Below are positions 49,958 through 60,141 of a stretch of DNA of 64,000 nucleotides, in pieces. The stretch's first letter is position 1, and each line of letters starts with the position of its first letter. Made by a program: the position numbers and the translations under genes. The notes under the pieces are model-generated. The model was not told the DNA's origin, did no database searches, and saw only the letters and a list, made by a program, of their open reading frames with translations. This DNA is from JAJPKK01 sp963781195 (lineage in GTDB: Bacteria; Pseudomonadota; Alphaproteobacteria; Rhizobiales; Xanthobacteraceae), in NCBI GenBank assembly GCA_963781195.1, contig CAWAEZ010000016.1:1-64000 (forward strand), written 5' to 3'.

Positions 49958-51961
49958 ATGCTGACCAGAACCTCTGCCGCAAAATCGCGTAGTGGCGTCA
50001 AGACGCCGGCCAAAAAGAAAACGCCGCACAAGAAGCCCGCAGCGAAGATGTCGCTGGCCGAGAAGTCGCCCGCCCAAAAGGCGCCGGCGCGCAAGCCCGC
50101 TGCGCACAAGCCGGCCGCACACAAGCCGGCTGCGCACAAGCTCGGCGCGCCGAAGCCATCCGCGAAGGCGCCGCGGCCGGCCGCGCTGGGGACGCTGCCG
50201 GAATGGGACCTGTCGGCGCTCTATCCCGCCATCGGGGCCCCGGAGATCAAGCGCGACCTCGCCCGCGCCGATGCCGAATGCAACACCTTCGAAGAGCGTT
50301 ACAAGGGCAAGCTCGCCGGGCTGGCCGCCGGCGCCGAGGGCGGTCGTGCACTCGCCGGCGCCATCAAGGAGCTCGAGGCGATCGACGATCTCATCGGCCG
50401 GATCGCCTCGTTTGCGCAACTCGTCTACACCGGCAACACCACCGATCCGGCCCGCGCCAAGTTCTTCGGCGACGTGCAGGAGCAGCTCACCACGTCGTCG
50501 TCGCACCTGTTGTTCTTTTCCTTGGAACTGAACAAAATTGCGGACGAGGTGCTGGACCGGGCGCTGGCAGACCCCGCCCTCGGCCATTACCGGCCGTGGA
50601 TCGAGGATGTCCGCAAGGAGAAACCCTACCAGCTCGAGGACCGCATCGAGCAGCTGTTCCACGAGAAGTCGGTCACCGGGCAGGCCGCCTGGAACCGCCT
50701 GTTCGACGATACCATCGCGAATCTGCGCTTCGAGGTCGCCGGCAAGACGCTGGCGATCGAGCCCACGCTCAACCTGCTTCAGGACCGCAGCGGAACGACC
50801 CGCAAGGGCGCGGCCGAGGCGCTCGCCAAGACGTTCCGCGAAAACCTCAGCACCTTCACGCTGATCACCAACACGCTCGCCAAGGACAAGGAGATCTCCG
50901 ATCGTTGGCGCGGCTTTGCCGACATCGCCGACGCCCGGCATCTCGCCAACCGGGTCGAGCGCGAGGTGGTCGAGGCGCTGGTGTCCGCCGTCCGTGCCGC
51001 CTATCCGAGGCTGTCGCACCGCTACTATGCGCTCAAGGCGCGCTGGTTCGGCCGCAAGACGCTGCCGCATTGGGACCGCAACGCGCCGCTCCCCGACGTT
51101 CCCATGCGGACAATCCCGTGGGTCGAGGCAAAAGACACCGTTCTATCGGCCTATGGGGCGTTCTCGCCGCAGATGGCGGACATCGCCGGGCGGTTCTTCA
51201 CCGAGCGCTGGATCGATGCCCCGGTGCGGCCGGGCAAGGCGCCGGGCGCCTTCGCCCATCCCACCGTGCCCTCGGCCCACCCCTACATCCTATTGAACTA
51301 CCAGGGGAAGACGCGAGACGTGATGACGCTCGCGCACGAGCTCGGCCACGGCGTCCACCAGGTCCTGGCGGCGCCCAACGGCGCGCTGATGGCGCCGACC
51401 CCGCTCACGCTCGCCGAGACCGCGAGCGTGTTCGGGGAGATGCTGACGTTTCGCCGCCTGCTCGACGCCACCACCAACCCCGCCCAGCGCAAGGCGATGC
51501 TCGCCGGCAAGGTCGAGGACATGATCAATACGGTGGTGCGGCAGATCGCGTTCTATACCTTCGAGCGCGAGGTCCACAGCGAGCGCCGCAATGGCGAGCT
51601 CACGGCAGACCGGCTGTGCGAGATCTGGCTGTCGGTGCAGCGCGAAAGCCTCGGCCCGACGATCGACATCAAGCCGGGCTACGAGACCTTCTGGACCTAT
51701 ATCGGCCACTTCATCCACGCCCCTTTCTACGTGTACGCCTATGCGTTCGGGGATTGCCTGGTGAACTCGCTCTACGCGGTCTACGAAAAGTCGCACCAGG
51801 GCTTTGCCGAGCGCTACCTGGAGATGCTGGCGGCCGGCGGCACCAAGCACCATTCCGAGCTTCTCGCGCCGTTCGGGCTCGACGCCCGCGACCCCGCCTT
51901 CTGGCAGGGTGGGCTCGGCATGATCGAGCGGATGATCGCCGAGTTGGAGGGGCTGGGGTAG
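49958..51961 (+). CDS. pepF: M3 family oligoendopeptidase F with basic N-terminal extension
   Basis: A 667-residue metallopeptidase. The catalytic HExxH is in TLAHELGHGVHQV with the downstream Glu in the TASVFGEMLTF region; the rest matches the PepF/M3B layout (LSALYPAIGAPEIKRDLARAD, then YTFEREVHSERRNGELTADRLCEIW). The first 75 residues are extra: Lys/Ala/Pro-rich with KKTPHKKPAAK and three KPAAH units, like histone H1 tails. It degrades peptides of about 5-20 residues. ATG 49958 has no good ribosome site; a later start at 50048 region would remove part of the basic tail. Confidence 0.9.
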   Translation: MLTRTSAAKSRSGVKTPAKKKTPHKKPAAKMSLAEKSPAQKAPARKPAAHKPAAHKPAAHKLGAPKPSAKAPRPAALGTLPEWDLSALYPAIGAPEIKRDLARADAECNTFEERYKGKLAGLAAGAEGGRALAGAIKELEAIDDLIGRIASFAQLVYTGNTTDPARAKFFGDVQEQLTTSSSHLLFFSLELNKIADEVLDRALADPALGHYRPWIEDVRKEKPYQLEDRIEQLFHEKSVTGQAAWNRLFDDTIANLRFEVAGKTLAIEPTLNLLQDRSGTTRKGAAEALAKTFRENLSTFTLITNTLAKDKEISDRWRGFADIADARHLANRVEREVVEALVSAVRAAYPRLSHRYYALKARWFGRKTLPHWDRNAPLPDVPMRTIPWVEAKDTVLSAYGAFSPQMADIAGRFFTERWIDAPVRPGKAPGAFAHPTVPSAHPYILLNYQGKTRDVMTLAHELGHGVHQVLAAPNGALMAPTPLTLAETASVFGEMLTFRRLLDATTNPAQRKAMLAGKVEDMINTVVRQIAFYTFEREVHSERRNGELTADRLCEIWLSVQRESLGPTIDIKPGYETFWTYIGHFIHAPFYVYAYAFGDCLVNSLYAVYEKSHQGFAERYLEMLAAGGTKHHSELLAPFGLDARDPAFWQGGLGMIERMIAELEGLG

Positions 51962-51980
51962 GCTCTCGTTATACGGGTTG

Positions 51981-52027
51981 TTGAACAGCAGCGACCTCCT
52001 ATGTTATACGCACCGTACAAACATAGG
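51981..52027 (+). promoter_or_regulatory. Promoter and dyad operator of the AbrB-Doc module
   Basis: A -35 TTGAAC (51981-51986) and a -10 TTATAC (52004-52009) are 17 bp apart. CCTATGTT (51998-52005) and AACATAGG (52020-52027) form an 8-bp inverted repeat around it, with inner arms TACG/CGTA (52007-52010, 52014-52017); only one base breaks the symmetry. The right arm overlaps the ribosome site AGGAGA. Antitoxin binding here would block both transcription and translation start. Confidence 0.75.
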
Positions 52028-52037
52028 AGACTCTGTC

Positions 52038-52301
52038 ATGGCCGCTCACGAGAAGATCGATCCCGCCCCGGCGATCGCCACTGTCCAGCTGAAGAAGATC
52101 GGCAACTCTACCGGCCTGATCATCTCGAAGGAGCTCTTGGCGCGGCTCAACCTGAGCACGGGCGACGAGTTCTGCGTGACGCTCACGCCTGGGGGCGGCC
52201 TCCAATTGACGCCCTATGATCTGAAATTCGAAAAGGCGATGGAGGTCGCGCGGCGCGGCATGAAGGTTTACCGCAATGCGCTCGCCGAACTCGCCAAATG
52301 A
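52038..52301 (+). CDS. AbrB/MazE-type antitoxin
   Basis: An 87-residue protein with a swapped-hairpin AbrB/MazE DNA-binding domain (ATVQLKKIGNSTGLIISKELLARLNLSTGDEFCVTLTPGGGLQLTPYD) and a C-terminal helix (FEKAMEVARRGMKVYRNALAELAK) that should bind the toxin. ATG 52038 follows AGGAGA. Its stop overlaps the toxin start (ATGA). It should repress its own promoter at the dyad 51998-52027. Confidence 0.87.
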   Translation: MAAHEKIDPAPAIATVQLKKIGNSTGLIISKELLARLNLSTGDEFCVTLTPGGGLQLTPYDLKFEKAMEVARRGMKVYRNALAELAK

Positions 52302-52684
52302 ACGAGCCGTTTTGGCTGACCGTCGCGATGATCGTCGCCATCCACGACGAGCAGCTGGTGAGGCACGGCGGCGCGGCCGGGCTCCGCGATCATACCTTGC
52401 TTGAATCCGCGCTCGATCGTCCGCGCAACAAGTGGGCGTATGAGCAAGCGGAGCTTCCTGAGCTTGCGGCTGCCTACGGGTATGGGATGGCGCGCAACCA
52501 CCCGTTTGTCGACGGCAATAAGCGCACCGCGCTGCTCGCGATCTACACGTTTCTTGGTGTCAACGATGTGGATTTCATCGTGCCCGAGGCCGATGCCGCA
52601 GCCATGATCCTCGCGCTCGCCGCCGGCGAGGTGAGCGAAGAAAACCTCGCGCGCTGGATCAGGGACAACTGGCCAAAGGCGTAG
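52298..52684 (+). CDS. doc: Doc-type (Fic fold) toxin
   Basis: A 128-residue Doc/Fic protein with the motif HPFVDGNKRTA (His68 to Arg76 and onwards), the death-on-curing form of the Fic loop in which Lys replaces the second Gly. P1 Doc phosphorylates EF-Tu and stops translation. The N-terminal EQLVRHGGAAGLRDHTLLESALDRP and C-terminal helices match family length. Translation is coupled to the AbrB-like antitoxin. Confidence 0.9.
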   Translation: MNEPFWLTVAMIVAIHDEQLVRHGGAAGLRDHTLLESALDRPRNKWAYEQAELPELAAAYGYGMARNHPFVDGNKRTALLAIYTFLGVNDVDFIVPEADAAAMILALAAGEVSEENLARWIRDNWPKA

Positions 52685-52905
52685 CGCCCGCTTCGCGACG
52701 CCTTCGTGCTCGGGCACATGGCCCACGGGCACCGGTCCCACGCGGGTAATTCCCCACGGGGCCCCACCGGCGGTGGACCTGACGCAGCCGAGTCGCCCAT
52801 TCGCCAAACCTTGGCTCGTTGCTCTTCCCTTCACGCGATCCGTCAATAAGTCACCTATGATGCTGCGGCCTCCGGGATCCGGATCGCGCGTTTGGAGAAT
52901 GTTCG

Positions 52906-54270
52906 TTGTCCGACCTCGAAAGAAACCGGTTCTCGGCCCGCGCCGCGCGCTACGCCCGCGTCGGTGCCAATGTCGGCGGGGTCGCCGCCCGGATTGCCGC
53001 GACCCGGCTGATGGGCGGCGAGCATGGTCGCGCCCGCGGCGCAGCCGAACTCGCCGCGGCGCTCGGCGGCCTCAAGGGTCCGATCATGAAGGTCGCCCAG
53101 CTGATGGCGACCATTCCCGACGCGCTGCCGCCGGAATACGCCGAGGAGCTCGCCAAGCTGCAGAGCGATGCGCCGCCGATGGGCTGGGCGTTCGTGAAAC
53201 GGCGGATGATGGCCGAGCTCGGCGCCGACTGGCGGTCGCGGTTCGAGACCTTCGAGCACCACCCGGCGGCCGCCGCCTCGCTCGGCCAGGTGCACCGGGC
53301 GGCCTCGCTCGACGGCGAGGCGCTCGCCTGCAAACTCCAGTATCCCGACATGCAGTCGGCGGTCGAGGCCGATCTCAAGCAGCTCGAATGGCTGTTCGCC
53401 ATCCATCGCCGGATGGACCCGGCGATCGACACCACCGAGATGGCCGACGAGATCGGCGCCCGCATCCGCGAGGAGCTTGATTACGAGCGCGAAGCCAAGC
53501 ACGTGGCGCTGTACCGCACGATCCTCGCCGACACCCCCGAGGTGCGCGTGCCGCGCGCCTTCCCGAAACTGTCGACCCGCCGTCTTTTGACCCTCGATTG
53601 GCTGGAGGGCGACAAGCTGCTCGTCCACAAGGGCGACGAACTCGCCGCGCGCAACCGCCTGGCGGTCGCCATGTTCAAGGCGTGGTGGCACCCCTTCAGC
53701 CGCTACGGCGTGATCCACGGTGACCCGCACCTCGGCAACTATACCGTCTTCTTGGAGGACGGCAGCCCGCAGGGCATCAACCTGCTCGATTACGGCTGCA
53801 TCCGCATCTTTCCGCCGAAATTCGTCGGCGGCGTGGTCGACCTCTATCACGGTCTGCTCGAAGGCAACCGCGACCTCGTGGTCCATGCCTACGAGACCTG
53901 GGGGTTCAAGCGCCTGTCGCGGGAGCTGGTCGACATCCTCAATATCTGGGCGCGCTTCATCTACGGGCCGCTGCTCGACGACCGCGAACGCACCATCGCC
54001 GACGGCATCAAGCCGTCCCAGTACGGCCGCCGCGAGGCGTTCACGGTCCATCGCGCCCTCAAGGAGAAGGGCCCGGTGCGGGTGCCGCGCGAGTTCGTGT
54101 TCATGGACCGGGCCGCGGTCGGCCTCGGCGGCGTGTTCCTGCACCTCAACGCCAAGCTGAACTACCACCGGCTGTTCAACGAGGCGATCGAGCGGTTTTC
54201 GATCGACCAGGTGGCAGCACGACAGCGGGCTGCGCTCGAGGGGGCCGGACTCGGCACTGCGCCCGGCTGA
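52906..54270 (+). CDS. ABC1/UbiB-type atypical kinase family protein
   Basis: A 454-residue soluble protein. Motifs: KGPIMKVAQLMATIPDALPPEY (KVAQ in place of the usual KxGQ), AAASLGQVHRAASLDGEALACKLQYPDM (Ala-rich loop and the Lys), GVIHGDPHLGNY (catalytic loop) and NLLDYGCIRIFP (metal-binding DYG). UbiB/Coq8 relatives use ATP to support quinone biosynthesis or lipid handling; the target here is unknown. TTG 52906 is the likely start, 8 bases after GGAGA; no in-frame ATG fits better. Confidence 0.88.
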   Translation: MSDLERNRFSARAARYARVGANVGGVAARIAATRLMGGEHGRARGAAELAAALGGLKGPIMKVAQLMATIPDALPPEYAEELAKLQSDAPPMGWAFVKRRMMAELGADWRSRFETFEHHPAAAASLGQVHRAASLDGEALACKLQYPDMQSAVEADLKQLEWLFAIHRRMDPAIDTTEMADEIGARIREELDYEREAKHVALYRTILADTPEVRVPRAFPKLSTRRLLTLDWLEGDKLLVHKGDELAARNRLAVAMFKAWWHPFSRYGVIHGDPHLGNYTVFLEDGSPQGINLLDYGCIRIFPPKFVGGVVDLYHGLLEGNRDLVVHAYETWGFKRLSRELVDILNIWARFIYGPLLDDRERTIADGIKPSQYGRREAFTVHRALKEKGPVRVPREFVFMDRAAVGLGGVFLHLNAKLNYHRLFNEAIERFSIDQVAARQRAALEGAGLGTAPG

Positions 54271-54378
54271 GCCGGGCGAGCGATCCCAGCAGATCTGCGG
54301 CGTCGGCGATCGAATGACTCACGCCTTCGCGATCACCGGCCTCGGCGTCTCGCACGGACGCCTGCGATCATCGGCGCG

Positions 54379-54834
54379 TCAGAACTTCGCAATCAGCGAA
54401 ATGCCAGCTACCATCAGGACGGCCCCGATCATGCGCCAGCCATTGAGGGGATGAGCCTCCATTCCGAACCAACCGAACTTGTCGATTGCGAGCGACATGA
54501 GAATGTTCGCCGTGATCGTCAGGCCGGCAAACGCGCCGGCCCCGACCTTGGTGACGAACAACAGGCCGGCGACGACCGCGACGGCTCCGACCAGGCCGCC
54601 GAGCGGAGCCCACCACGGCATCGCACCGATCCCCGCCAGTGTCGGCAGCGGCCGCGGAACGCACAGCACCAGGCAAATCAGGAAAGCGACGATCGGAAGG
54701 AAGGATATCAGGCTGGCCAACCACGGATTCGTGACCGCGCCGCGCAGAGCACCGTTCATGGGTGGTCCCCACGCCTGCAGAGCCCCGGCGACGAGAATGA
54801 TCGGATAAAGCCACATCGTGCCTAAATCTTGCAT
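54379..54834 (-). CDS. YdcZ-type (DUF606) DMT transporter
   Basis: A 151-residue protein of five membrane helices with the DMT/YdcZ pattern: ILVAGALQAWGPPMNGALRGAVTNPWLASLISFLPI and WWAPLGGLVGAVAVVAGLLFVTKVGAGAFAGLTITANILMSL. Such half-length DMT proteins usually act as dimers; substrates are mostly unknown. Its start lies 24 bp from the end of the ArsB-like gene and has the same direction, so the two may share a transcript. Confidence 0.85.
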   Translation of the reverse strand: MQDLGTMWLYPIILVAGALQAWGPPMNGALRGAVTNPWLASLISFLPIVAFLICLVLCVPRPLPTLAGIGAMPWWAPLGGLVGAVAVVAGLLFVTKVGAGAFAGLTITANILMSLAIDKFGWFGMEAHPLNGWRMIGAVLMVAGISLIAKF

Positions 54835-54858
54835 GCGAATAATCCTCGGGTTTTTGGT

Positions 54859-56118
54859 TCAGGGGGACAGCAGGGCGGCGCCGATGGCGAGAACCAGCGC
54901 AGGTGGCATCACCAGGACGCCGAGTTTCAGAAACGTGATGATGCCGACGGTCTGCCCTTCGCGACGAAGCGCCGTCAGCCAGAGAATCGTCGCAAGCGAG
55001 CCCGTGACGGAAAGATTCGGCCCGAGGTCGACGCCGATGACGACGGCACGCGTAACCGGCTCGGAGACGCCCGCGCCTTGCACCGCGTTCCCGGCAATAA
55101 GGCCGGCAGGCAGATTGTTCATCAGGTTTCCGGCGACCGCGACGATCACGCCGGCGCCCCAGGCGGCCGCGGTCACCGATCGCCCGACCGCGTCATGAAG
55201 AAGCGCGGTAATCATTCCGATGAGGCCGGACTTGTCGAGCGCCTCGACGAGGACGAACAAACCGGCGACGAGAGGCAAAACCCCCCAGGAAATTCCACGA
55301 ACGATATTCCAAGGCGCCTTTCGTCCGGCGATCAGGACCAAAGCCGTCGTCGCGGCACCCGACGCAGCGGTAGGGAGTCCAAGCGGGACGTCCATGCCGG
55401 ACGCGACGAGCAGAACAACGGCCGTGGCGGCGATGCCCAGCGCGGCCAATTTGCCGGTGCCGGAGAGCCTGGGCACTGGCACGTCCTTCGCCAATCGCCG
55501 GCTGAGCGCATCGCGCTGGGTCCATCGCAGCACGACATACGTGGCGACGATCGACGCTGCCGAAGGAAGCAGATATGCGGGCAGCCATTCCAGCAGCGGC
55601 GGCATATGGTGGCCGTAGACGACGAGATTGGCAGGGTTGGAGATCGGCAACACGAACGAAGCCGCGTTGGCGATGAAGGCGCATATCAGAAGATAGGGAA
55701 GAGGGCGCTCGGCCTCGGCGGTTTTGACGGCCGCCGCGACGGCGGGCGTCAGGACCACGGCGGTCGCATCGTTCGAGAGGAAGATCGTGACCAGCGTGCC
55801 GACACCGAAAGTCAGCAGAAAGAGCCGGCTCGGCGAGCCTTTGGCGTGGCTTGTCGCCACTGCCGCGAGCCAGTCGAAGAGGCCTTCCTCACGCGCAATC
55901 TCGGCGAGGAGCATCATGCCGCCGAGAAACAGGTAGACGTCGATGCCTTTGACGGCGCCCGCCAGCGCGTCTTGCGGAGTGATCAACCGCAGGGCGAGAA
56001 GCAATGCGGCGCCGGCGACCGCCCAGACCGCCTCCGGCAGCTTGAACGGTTGAAGGATCACACCGCCGGTGGACAGCGCTGCGATGGTCCAGATCATCGC
56101 GTTCGGCGACATTTCCAT
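54859..56118 (-). CDS. ArsB/NhaD-superfamily ion transporter
   Basis: A 419-residue membrane protein with about 11 helices. Typical motifs are VYLFLGGMMLLAEIAREEGLFDWLA, FLSNDATAVVLTPAV, PISNPANLVVYG and, in the second half, NLMNNLPAGLIAGNAV and VDLGPNLSVTGSLATILWL, the SNDAT and NNLP signatures of ArsB and NhaD-type carriers. Candidate substrates are arsenite/antimonite or other oxyanions. No arsR or arsC gene is nearby, so resistance to arsenic should not be assumed. Confidence 0.85.
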   Translation of the reverse strand: MEMSPNAMIWTIAALSTGGVILQPFKLPEAVWAVAGAALLLALRLITPQDALAGAVKGIDVYLFLGGMMLLAEIAREEGLFDWLAAVATSHAKGSPSRLFLLTFGVGTLVTIFLSNDATAVVLTPAVAAAVKTAEAERPLPYLLICAFIANAASFVLPISNPANLVVYGHHMPPLLEWLPAYLLPSAASIVATYVVLRWTQRDALSRRLAKDVPVPRLSGTGKLAALGIAATAVVLLVASGMDVPLGLPTAASGAATTALVLIAGRKAPWNIVRGISWGVLPLVAGLFVLVEALDKSGLIGMITALLHDAVGRSVTAAAWGAGVIVAVAGNLMNNLPAGLIAGNAVQGAGVSEPVTRAVVIGVDLGPNLSVTGSLATILWLTALRREGQTVGIITFLKLGVLVMPPALVLAIGAALLSP

Positions 56119-56285
56119 GGCTGTCTCGTTCGCCTTGCAGACGTGCGACTGCGCGACTCGAAAGTCGGCGGTGCGGCTTGGAGTGATCGTTCGACCGGCA
56201 CCGGCGACGCCGCCTCGGCTCCGAGAGGGGTGCGCGCGACGGCCTGCCGATGCCGGCCGAAAGTGTCATCCGTTTCTATCGGGCA

Positions 56286-56999
56286 TCAGCCCCGTGGCGG
56301 GCGCGGCGGGGGAGGCCCGAAATTGCCGGGACCGCCCGGTCCGGGTTCACCTCTGGGACCTCGTGGACGCGGCGCGAGATCGGTGAGTTGATCGGGCGAC
56401 CCGCCGATCGCGGCGGCGTCGATCACGGTGCCGAGGGCGGTCTTGAGCATCGCACCACGCACGGTCACCGATTGTCCGGGTTGGATCATCGTCTCCAGGC
56501 GTGCCGCCTCCGGCGGCGCCATTCGAACGATGGTCCCGTTATCGAGCACGGCGCCGTTGGTCTCGCCGCGCTTCCCATGCAACTGAGACGCAATTTTGCC
56601 GCTGATTGTCTGCTCGGTGGCGAACCGGCCGGGGCCGTCCGGAGGTCCGTCGTCGACGACGGAGACGCCGGTGGCAAAGTTCGTCACGGAAGCCGCGTCG
56701 ATCAGCGGCAGCGCGCGCGCCTTCAGTCCGCAAATCGTGACGGCATCCCCGGGCCGGACCGCGAAGACGATCTGGCTGGTCAGGTGCGGAGGCAGCGTCA
56801 CCTCGGTGCCGTCATTCAAAATCAGCCCGTCGACATCGCCGCGCGGCGTCAACGCATACTGTTTGACGACCCCCTTTGTTTCCGGGAGCTGCGAGGCGTC
56901 CCAAAGCGAGCCCGCGTTTTGCGAGTAAGCCGTTGCACCGATTCCGATTGCGGTTGCCGCGAGAAGGGCGCCGAGCAGCGCCTTCGATGGGGCGGTCAT
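56286..56999 (-). CDS. Exported OB-fold-like (DUF5666-type) protein, sigma-54-dependent
   Basis: A 237-residue protein with a signal peptide (MTAPSKALLGALLAATAIGIGATA). Two beta-barrel-like units follow: VVKQYALTPRGDVDGLILNDGTEVTLPPHLTSQI and ISGKIASQLHGKRGETNGAVLDNGTIVRMAPPEAARL, each ending in a GxxVTxxG strand, as in OB-type DUF5666 proteins. The tail is Gly/Pro-rich. ATG 56999 follows GAGGAG. A near-consensus -24/-12 promoter lies 50-65 bp upstream, directly beside the sigma-54 regulator gene. Function unknown, probably a periplasmic stress protein. Confidence 0.78.
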   Translation of the reverse strand: MTAPSKALLGALLAATAIGIGATAYSQNAGSLWDASQLPETKGVVKQYALTPRGDVDGLILNDGTEVTLPPHLTSQIVFAVRPGDAVTICGLKARALPLIDAASVTNFATGVSVVDDGPPDGPGRFATEQTISGKIASQLHGKRGETNGAVLDNGTIVRMAPPEAARLETMIQPGQSVTVRGAMLKTALGTVIDAAAIGGSPDQLTDLAPRPRGPRGEPGPGGPGNFGPPPPRPPRG

Positions 57000-57048
57000 G
57001 TCTTTTCTCCTCAAGAGCGGGCGTTCGTTCGCCCATGGCCACCTGTGC

Positions 57049-57064
57049 AGCAGGCCTCGTGCCA
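57049..57064 (-). promoter_or_regulatory. Sigma-54 (-24/-12) promoter of the exported OB-type gene
   Basis: On the minus strand the sequence is TGGCACGAGGCCTGCT. The -24 part TGGCACG matches consensus exactly, the four-base spacer is correct, and the -12 part CTGCT differs from TTGCA/T only at its first base. GG and GC are at the required 10-base interval. Transcription should start near 57037, giving a 38-nt leader to ATG 56999. Confidence 0.8.
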
Positions 57065-57111
57065 TCTCTCGAGGGACTGAAAGTATTGAAGTTTAATCAG
57101 AACGACGCGCG

Positions 57112-58466
<1,355 letters not shown>

Positions 58467-58482
<16 letters not shown>

Positions 58483-59927
58483 GGCAATACGATCTCGAAT
58501 GTCGCGCCGTTCACGCCAGACGCGGCCCGAACCTCACCGCCATGGGCGCGCGCGATCTCGCGGACGATCGCGAGCCCGAGACCCGTTCCGTCCGGCCGCC
58601 CGGTGACGAAGGGTTCAAACAACCGATCCCGGATGTCGTCCGGAATTCCTGGCCCGGTGTCGTGGACGCGAAATATGATACGGCCGTCGCAACTCTCCGC
58701 TTCCACTCTCACCGTTCCGCCGCAGGGCGTGTTCTGGATTGCGTTGAGGATGAGATTATCGAGGGCGCGGTGAAGCTGCTCGGTATCCAACAATACCGGC
58801 GGGATCGTCGCACCGCCTTCCGCCATCTTCAATGACACCCCCTTGCTGGCTGCAAATTCACGATGCGGCTCAATGGTTCCCTCGAGGAACGCCGCGAGAT
58901 CGGTGGGAGCCGGCTTGGCGTGCCTCTGCTGAGTCATCGCCAACAGGTCGCGAAGCAATAAATCCAGTCGTCCCACCTGTTGGAGGATCGCCGTCAGGGC
59001 CGACTTGCGGCGTTCGTCGTCGCCCGCGAGAGCATTCTCGGCCTTGAGCCGCATCGCAGCGATTGGATTGCGAATTTCGTGCGCGAGCCCGGCGGTGAGA
59101 CGCCCGACCGCGGCAAGCCGTTCGGCGGCTGCGGCGCGGCGGCGCTCCTGCGCCAGCCGCACACCCAGCGTGTTGAGCGCATCGACGAGCCGGTCGAGTT
59201 CGCGCTCCCCGGTGGTCGGTAACGCCGGCAGATCCGCTTGGCCGGCCTGATGACTGCCGAGCGCAGCCTCGAGCCGCATAATCCTGCGCGACCACGAATA
59301 AAGAATGATGCCGAGCCAGATCGCCGACCCGAGAACCGTCAGGGCGAGCACCCCGAGGCCCGTCAGCAACTGATTGTAGGCGCGTCCCTGGCCCGCGAAG
59401 ACGCGCGTCATCGTCCAACCGGTTACGCCCGCGAGCGGCCCGGACAGCGGGCACGCATGGACCACGAGCACCTGCGATTGGCCCGTCTGCCGGACGGTGA
59501 CGGACCGGTCGCTGCTCAGCGCATCGGCATTGACCTGACGAATGGTGGAAATCTCCGCTTGCGGGATATCCGTCTTGGGGCCCGTGCCCTCGTAACTCGG
59601 AAATGCATAGGCTAGAGAGCCCTGATCCACCTGCCACAACCCGCCTTCGACGCCCGGCGCACGAGACAACGCGGCCGCGACGACGCCGACCAGCTCGCGC
59701 TTGAGAACATCATCGATGTCGCCCGAACCCACGCCGCGCCAGCCGGACACGAAAAACGCGTAGCGGTCGCCGAGTTCGCGGCAAGACCGCGCAACGGCAT
59801 CCTCCGCGCGGCCGACGACGGCATTGGTCGATTGCTGGTAGAACTCGATAAGCAGAAGCGCCGTCACCGCGCCGCAAACGGCGAGCATCAGCCAAAGCGC
59901 CAGCAGACGGGTCCGCAGAGATCGCAT
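58467..59927 (-). CDS. Sensor histidine kinase (NtrB-like)
   Basis: A 486-residue membrane kinase. Helices at 8-28 and 186-211 bound a periplasmic sensor of about 155 residues (GGLWQVDQGSLAYAFPSYEG inside). A HAMP-like coiled coil leads to HisKA with His283 in GLAHEIRNPIAAM, and the ATPase with NLILNAIQNTPCGG, DTGPGIPDD and GTGLGLAIVREIARAHGG. ATG 59927 sits within a GGGAGAGG site. The signal is unknown. It is the first gene of the unit and lies downstream of the 23-bp dyad array. Confidence 0.92.
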
Positions 59928-60013
59928 CCTCTCCCATATAGGGCGCGACCCTCCCGGTACGCCAGCCGGTGCGGAGGATCCGGACCAGATCGGTTTGCGG
60001 CCCATTTGAACAC

Positions 60014-60141
60014 CACGGTCGAAGACCGCCAGAGGCATGGTCGAAGACCGCAGAAAGCCGTGGTCGAAGACCACAGAGAACCATGGTCGAAGACCACAGA
60101 GAACCATGGTCGAAGACCACAGAGAACCATGTCGATGACCG
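60014..60141. repeat. Array of 23-bp direct repeats, each with a GGTC-GAA-GACC dyad
   Basis: The core GGTCGAAGACC begins at 60017, 60039, 60062, 60085 and 60108 (steps 22, 23, 23, 23), with a degenerate sixth copy (TGTCGATGACC) from about 60130. Copies 3 to 5 are almost identical over the whole unit, including the ACAGAGAAC spacer. The unit length is not a multiple of three and the region has stops in usable frames, so it is not coding. It lies in the 354-bp gap between the divergent kinase gene and the cytochrome oxidase/transhydrogenase operon. There are no variable spacers, so it is not CRISPR. Confidence 0.9.

Noticed and set aside
54859..56118. Arsenic resistance locus
   Set aside because: The transporter is of ArsB/NhaD type, but there is no arsR, arsC or arsenate-related gene in the window, so the substrate is left open.
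54829..56391. 520-residue plus-strand frame opposite the ArsB-like transporter
   Set aside because: Antisense, Arg/Gly/Asp-rich, no start context and no domain; the minus-strand protein has clear transporter motifs.
60014..60141. CRISPR array
   Set aside because: The repeats are contiguous, with near-identical 9-12 bp spacers instead of unique 30-40 bp spacers, and no cas gene is present.
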